In this document: in pieces, positions 4,587-7,357 of the stretch
Position numbering within the stretch: position 1 is the stretch's first letter
How the letters are laid out: each line of letters starts with the position of its first letter
Origin: an uncultured Clostridia bacterium
GTDB taxonomy: Bacteria > Bacillota > Clostridia > Oscillospirales > Ruminococcaceae
NCBI GenBank assembly: GCA_944388825.1
Contig: CALXKG010000017.1
Coordinates: 1-7,357 of the forward strand
DNA: 7,357 nt
Direction: 5' to 3'
Program-made: the position numbers and the translations under genes
The notes under the pieces: generated by a model
Seen by the model: only the letters and a program-made list of their open reading frames with translations
Told to the model about the DNA's origin: nothing
The model's database searches: none

Positions 4587-7357
4587 TTATTTATACAGCT
4601 CGACCAGCTTCATCAGGTGCTCGTAGCGGGCCTTGGCCACTTCATCCGACTTGGCGAAGAGGGTCTTCGCGCGCTCCGGGAACGCCTTGGTCAGGCGGCT
4701 GTAACGGGTCTCGCCGGCCAGGAATTCCTGGTAGCTGCCGTCGCCTTCCTTGGAGGTGAGGGTGAAGGGGTTCTTGCCTTCCGCCTTGAGGGCGGGGTTG
4801 AAGGTGAAGAGGTTCCAGTAACCGGCCTTGACGGCTTTCTTCATCTCGTTCTGGCAGTTGGTCATGCCGCCCTTGACGCCGTGCAGCTCACAGGGGGCGT
4901 AGCCGATGATCAGGGACGGGCCGTTGTAGGCTTCCGCCTCGTTGATCGCCTTGAGGGCCTGGGCGGGGTTGGCGCCGAGGGCAATCTGGGCGACGTAGAC
5001 GTAGCCGTAGCTCATCGCGATCTCGGACAGGCTCTTCTTGCCGACTTCCTTGCCGGCCGCCGCGAACTGGCAGACCTCGCCGATGTTGGAAGCCTTGGAA
5101 GCCTGGCCGCCGGTGTTGGAGTACATCTCGGTGTCGAAGACGAAGACGTTGACATTTTCGCCGGAAGCGAGGACATGGTCCAGGCCGCCGAAGCCGATGT
5201 CATAGGCCCAGCCGTCGCCGCCGAAGATCCAGACCGACTTCTTGGAGAGGTACTGCTTCTTGGAGAGGATCTCAGGCGCAACCGGGCAGCCTTCCGCAGC
5301 CGCTTTTTCCAGCTCCGCGACGAGGGCGGGGACGGTGGCGGCATTCTTCTTGGTGTCGTCCTTGGTGGCCATGAAGTCGGCGTAAGCCTTCTTCATGCCC
5401 TCGGAGGCCTTGTCGCTTTCCGCCATCTCGGTCAGCTTCGCGATCAGCTGGTCGCGGATGACCTTCTGGCCGAGGTACATACCGAAGCCATGCTCGGCGT
5501 TGTCCTCAAACAGCGAGTTGGACCAGGCGGGGCCGTGGCCGGAGACCTGGTTGACGGTGTAGGGAGAGGTAGCAGCCGGGCCGCCCCAGATGGACGAACA
5601 GCCGGTCGCGTTGGAGATATACATCTGCTCGCCGAACATCTGGGTGACGAGGCGGGCGTAGGAAGTTTCCGCACAGCCAGCGCAGGAGCCGGAGAATTCA
5701 AGCAGCGGCTGGTTGAACTGGGAACCCTTGACCATTGTTTCGGAAGGCATACCGGGTTTCTTGCGGATATTCGCGTAGCAGTAGTCGAAGACCGGCTGCA
5801 TATGCGCTTCTTCTTCCTGCGGGACCATCTGGATGGCGCCGGTCGGGCAGACGGTTACACATTCGCCGCAGCCCATGCAGTCGAGCGGGGAAACGGCGAT
5901 CGTAAAGCGGCTGCCTTCCTCGATGCCCTTGATGCCCTTGACGGGGGCGGAGCGCAGCCCTTCGGGGGCGGCGGCAGCTTCTTCCGCCGAGAGGATATAG
6001 GGACGGATGGTGGCGTGCGAGCAGACGAACGAGCAGAGGTTGCACTGGGCACATTTCTCGGCGTTCCACTGGGGCACGGTGACGGCTACGCCGCGTTTTT
6101 CGTAGGCGGAAGCGCCCACTTCAAACTGCCCGTCGGCGATCTTCGCGAAGGCGGAGACGGGGAGGGAGTCGCCGTCCATCTGGTTGATGGGTTCCATCAG
6201 GTTCTTGACCAGGTCGACGACAGCGGGGCGGCCGAAGATCTCGGCGGCCATCTGATCGGCGGTCGGGTTCTTCCAGGATTCGGGGACCTCTACTTCATGC
6301 AGCGCGTCGAGGCCGGCGTCGATCGCCTTGTAGTTCATCTCGACGACCGCGTCGCCCTTCTTGCCGTAGGACTTCTTGGCCGCTTCCTTCATGAAACGGA
6401 CGGCGTCGTCGATCGGCATGACGCCCGCGAGCTTGAAGAAGGCGGACTGGAGGATGGTGTTGGTGCGCTTGCCCATGCCGATCTCGATCGCCTTGTCGAT
6501 CGCGTTGATGGTATACAGCTTGATGTTGTTGTCGGCGATATACTTCTTCGCTTCGGCGGGGAGCTTTTCTTCCAGTTCCTTGTCATCCCACTGGCAGTTG
6601 ATCATGAAGATGCCGCCGGGTTTGACGTCCTGGACCATCTTGAAGCCCTTGACGATATAGGAGGGGTTGTGGCAGGCGACGAAGTCGGCCTGGTTGATAT
6701 AGTACGGGCTCTTGATCGGGTGGTCGCCGAACCGCAGGTGGGAGATGGTGACGCCGCCGGTCTTCTTGGAGTCATACTGGAAGTAGGCCTGGATATACTT
6801 GTCGGTGTGGTCGCCGATGATCTTGGTGGAGTTCTTGTTGGCGCCGACCGTGCCGTCGCCGCCGAGGCCCCAGAACTTGCACTCGACGGTGCCGGGCGCG
6901 GAGGTGATGGGGGCGGGCTTGACTTCAGGCAGCGAGAGGCCGGTCACGTCGTCGACAATGCCGATGGTGAAGCGGGCCTTGGGCGCGTCCTTCTCCAGCT
7001 CTTTGTAGACCGCGAAGATGGAGGAGGGCGGGGTGTCCTTGGAGCCGAGGCCGTAGCGGCCGCCGGTCAGGACGATGTCGCTCAGGCCGGCTTCCCGCAG
7101 GGTCGCGGCGACATCCAGGTAGAGGGGCTCGCCGAGGGCGCCGGGCTCTTTGGTGCGGTCGAGGACGGCGATCTTCTTGACCGTCTTCGGCAGGACTTTT
7201 AAGAGCGCGGAAGAGACCCACGGACGGTAGAGGCGGACCTTGACAAGGCCGACCTTTTCGCCCTTCGCGGCCAGGTAGTCGATGACCTCGTCGGCGACGT
7301 CGCAGACGGAGCCCATCGCGACGATGACCCGTTCGGCGTCGGGCGCGCCGTAGTAGT
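4587..7357 (-). CDS. nifJ: Pyruvate:ferredoxin (flavodoxin) oxidoreductase, C-terminal 922 residues
   Basis: The gene converts pyruvate and CoA to acetyl-CoA and CO2 and passes electrons to ferredoxin or flavodoxin; it is the central pyruvate-oxidising enzyme of many anaerobes. The reading frame is open to the window edge, so no start is visible; about 250 of the usual 1,170 or so residues are missing. Counting from the internal methionine at 7316, there is a gamma-type domain with FWGLGGDGTVGANKNS (148-163). A two-cluster ferredoxin domain follows (C422, C425, C428, C432 and C480, C483, C486, C490). The thiamine-diphosphate domain has the proximal-cluster cysteines C545, C548, C573 and C821 and cofactor-binding segments GDGWAYDIGFGG (700-711) and NTGGQ (734-738). 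All expected [4Fe-4S] ligands are present, so it looks functional. The enzyme is cytoplasmic. It ends at TAA (4589-4587), followed by a strong terminator. Codon choice is very restricted, suggesting high expression. Confidence 0.97.
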   Translation of the reverse strand, partial: YYGAPDAERVIVAMGSVCDVADEVIDYLAAKGEKVGLVKVRLYRPWVSSALLKVLPKTVKKIAVLDRTKEPGALGEPLYLDVAATLREAGLSDIVLTGGRYGLGSKDTPPSSIFAVYKELEKDAPKARFTIGIVDDVTGLSLPEVKPAPITSAPGTVECKFWGLGGDGTVGANKNSTKIIGDHTDKYIQAYFQYDSKKTGGVTISHLRFGDHPIKSPYYINQADFVACHNPSYIVKGFKMVQDVKPGGIFMINCQWDDKELEEKLPAEAKKYIADNNIKLYTINAIDKAIEIGMGKRTNTILQSAFFKLAGVMPIDDAVRFMKEAAKKSYGKKGDAVVEMNYKAIDAGLDALHEVEVPESWKNPTADQMAAEIFGRPAVVDLVKNLMEPINQMDGDSLPVSAFAKIADGQFEVGASAYEKRGVAVTVPQWNAEKCAQCNLCSFVCSHATIRPYILSAEEAAAAPEGLRSAPVKGIKGIEEGSRFTIAVSPLDCMGCGECVTVCPTGAIQMVPQEEEAHMQPVFDYCYANIRKKPGMPSETMVKGSQFNQPLLEFSGSCAGCAETSYARLVTQMFGEQMYISNATGCSSIWGGPAATSPYTVNQVSGHGPAWSNSLFEDNAEHGFGMYLGQKVIRDQLIAKLTEMAESDKASEGMKKAYADFMATKDDTKKNAATVPALVAELEKAAAEGCPVAPEILSKKQYLSKKSVWIFGGDGWAYDIGFGGLDHVLASGENVNVFVFDTEMYSNTGGQASKASNIGEVCQFAAAGKEVGKKSLSEIAMSYGYVYVAQIALGANPAQALKAINEAEAYNGPSLIIGYAPCELHGVKGGMTNCQNEMKKAVKAGYWNLFTFNPALKAEGKNPFTLTSKEGDGSYQEFLAGETRYSRLTKAFPERAKTLFAKSDEVAKARYEHLMKLVELYK

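Noticed and set aside
4617..7202. An 861-residue open frame on the plus strand, antisense to the oxidoreductase gene
   Set aside because: It is in exact codon register with a clearly real gene, so it stays open merely because that gene avoids TTA, CTA and TCA. The product is a low-complexity run of Gly, Ala, Val, Leu, Asp and Glu with no recognisable domain, and I see no promoter or ribosome binding site for it.
1..7357. Search for mobile elements, CRISPR arrays, tRNA or rRNA genes, toxin-antitoxin pairs and other defence systems
   Set aside because: I saw no transposase, integrase, spaced direct repeats or structural RNA gene. The nucleotidyltransferase recalls MNT antitoxins, but no separate HEPN toxin gene is adjacent, and its partner is a metallo-hydrolase, so a toxin-antitoxin call is unsupported.

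Overview
The window is GC-rich and compactly coded, with promoters and terminators of the usual bacterial sigma-70/Rho-independent kind. It carries a single-chain pyruvate:ferredoxin oxidoreductase, an enzyme typical of strict anaerobes. Gene style, GC content and Shine-Dalgarno sequences suggest a high-GC anaerobic Clostridia member (for example an Oscillospirales-like gut bacterium). That placement is an inference from style and gene content, not from a marker gene.

Layout, left to right: (1) 1-102, minus strand: the first 34 codons of a LysR-type regulator that runs off the left edge. (2) 103-351: a divergent control region. It holds a strong promoter for the lysR gene (194-222), a LysR-type box (212-226), a second inverted repeat (237-253), a strong rightward promoter (250-278), and a terminator-like GC palindrome plus T run (295-319) between that promoter and the gene it serves. 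(3) 352-1854, plus strand: a two-gene operon encoding a small nucleotidyltransferase-fold protein and a UlaG/COG2220-type metallo-beta-lactamase-fold hydrolase. (4) 1859-1893: a bidirectional terminator between convergent genes. (5) 1898-4375, minus strand: a short class II UvrA-like double ATPase lacking the UvrB-binding domain, with its own promoter at 4416-4444. (6) 4522-4556: a strong terminator for the next gene. (7) 4587-7357, minus strand: the last 922 residues of the pyruvate:ferredoxin oxidoreductase, cut by the right edge.

The UvrA-like gene and the oxidoreductase look like independent transcription units on the same strand, separated by a terminator and a new promoter. The least explained part is the left block. 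A LysR-type regulator is transcribed divergently from the nucleotidyltransferase/hydrolase pair. A LysR-box candidate lies about 66 bp upstream of the predicted start of the pair's transcription, the usual position for activation by this regulator family. This suggests a small regulated module of unknown substrate. Nothing here clearly amounts to a defence island, mobile element, CRISPR array or RNA gene, and I do not claim a new system.
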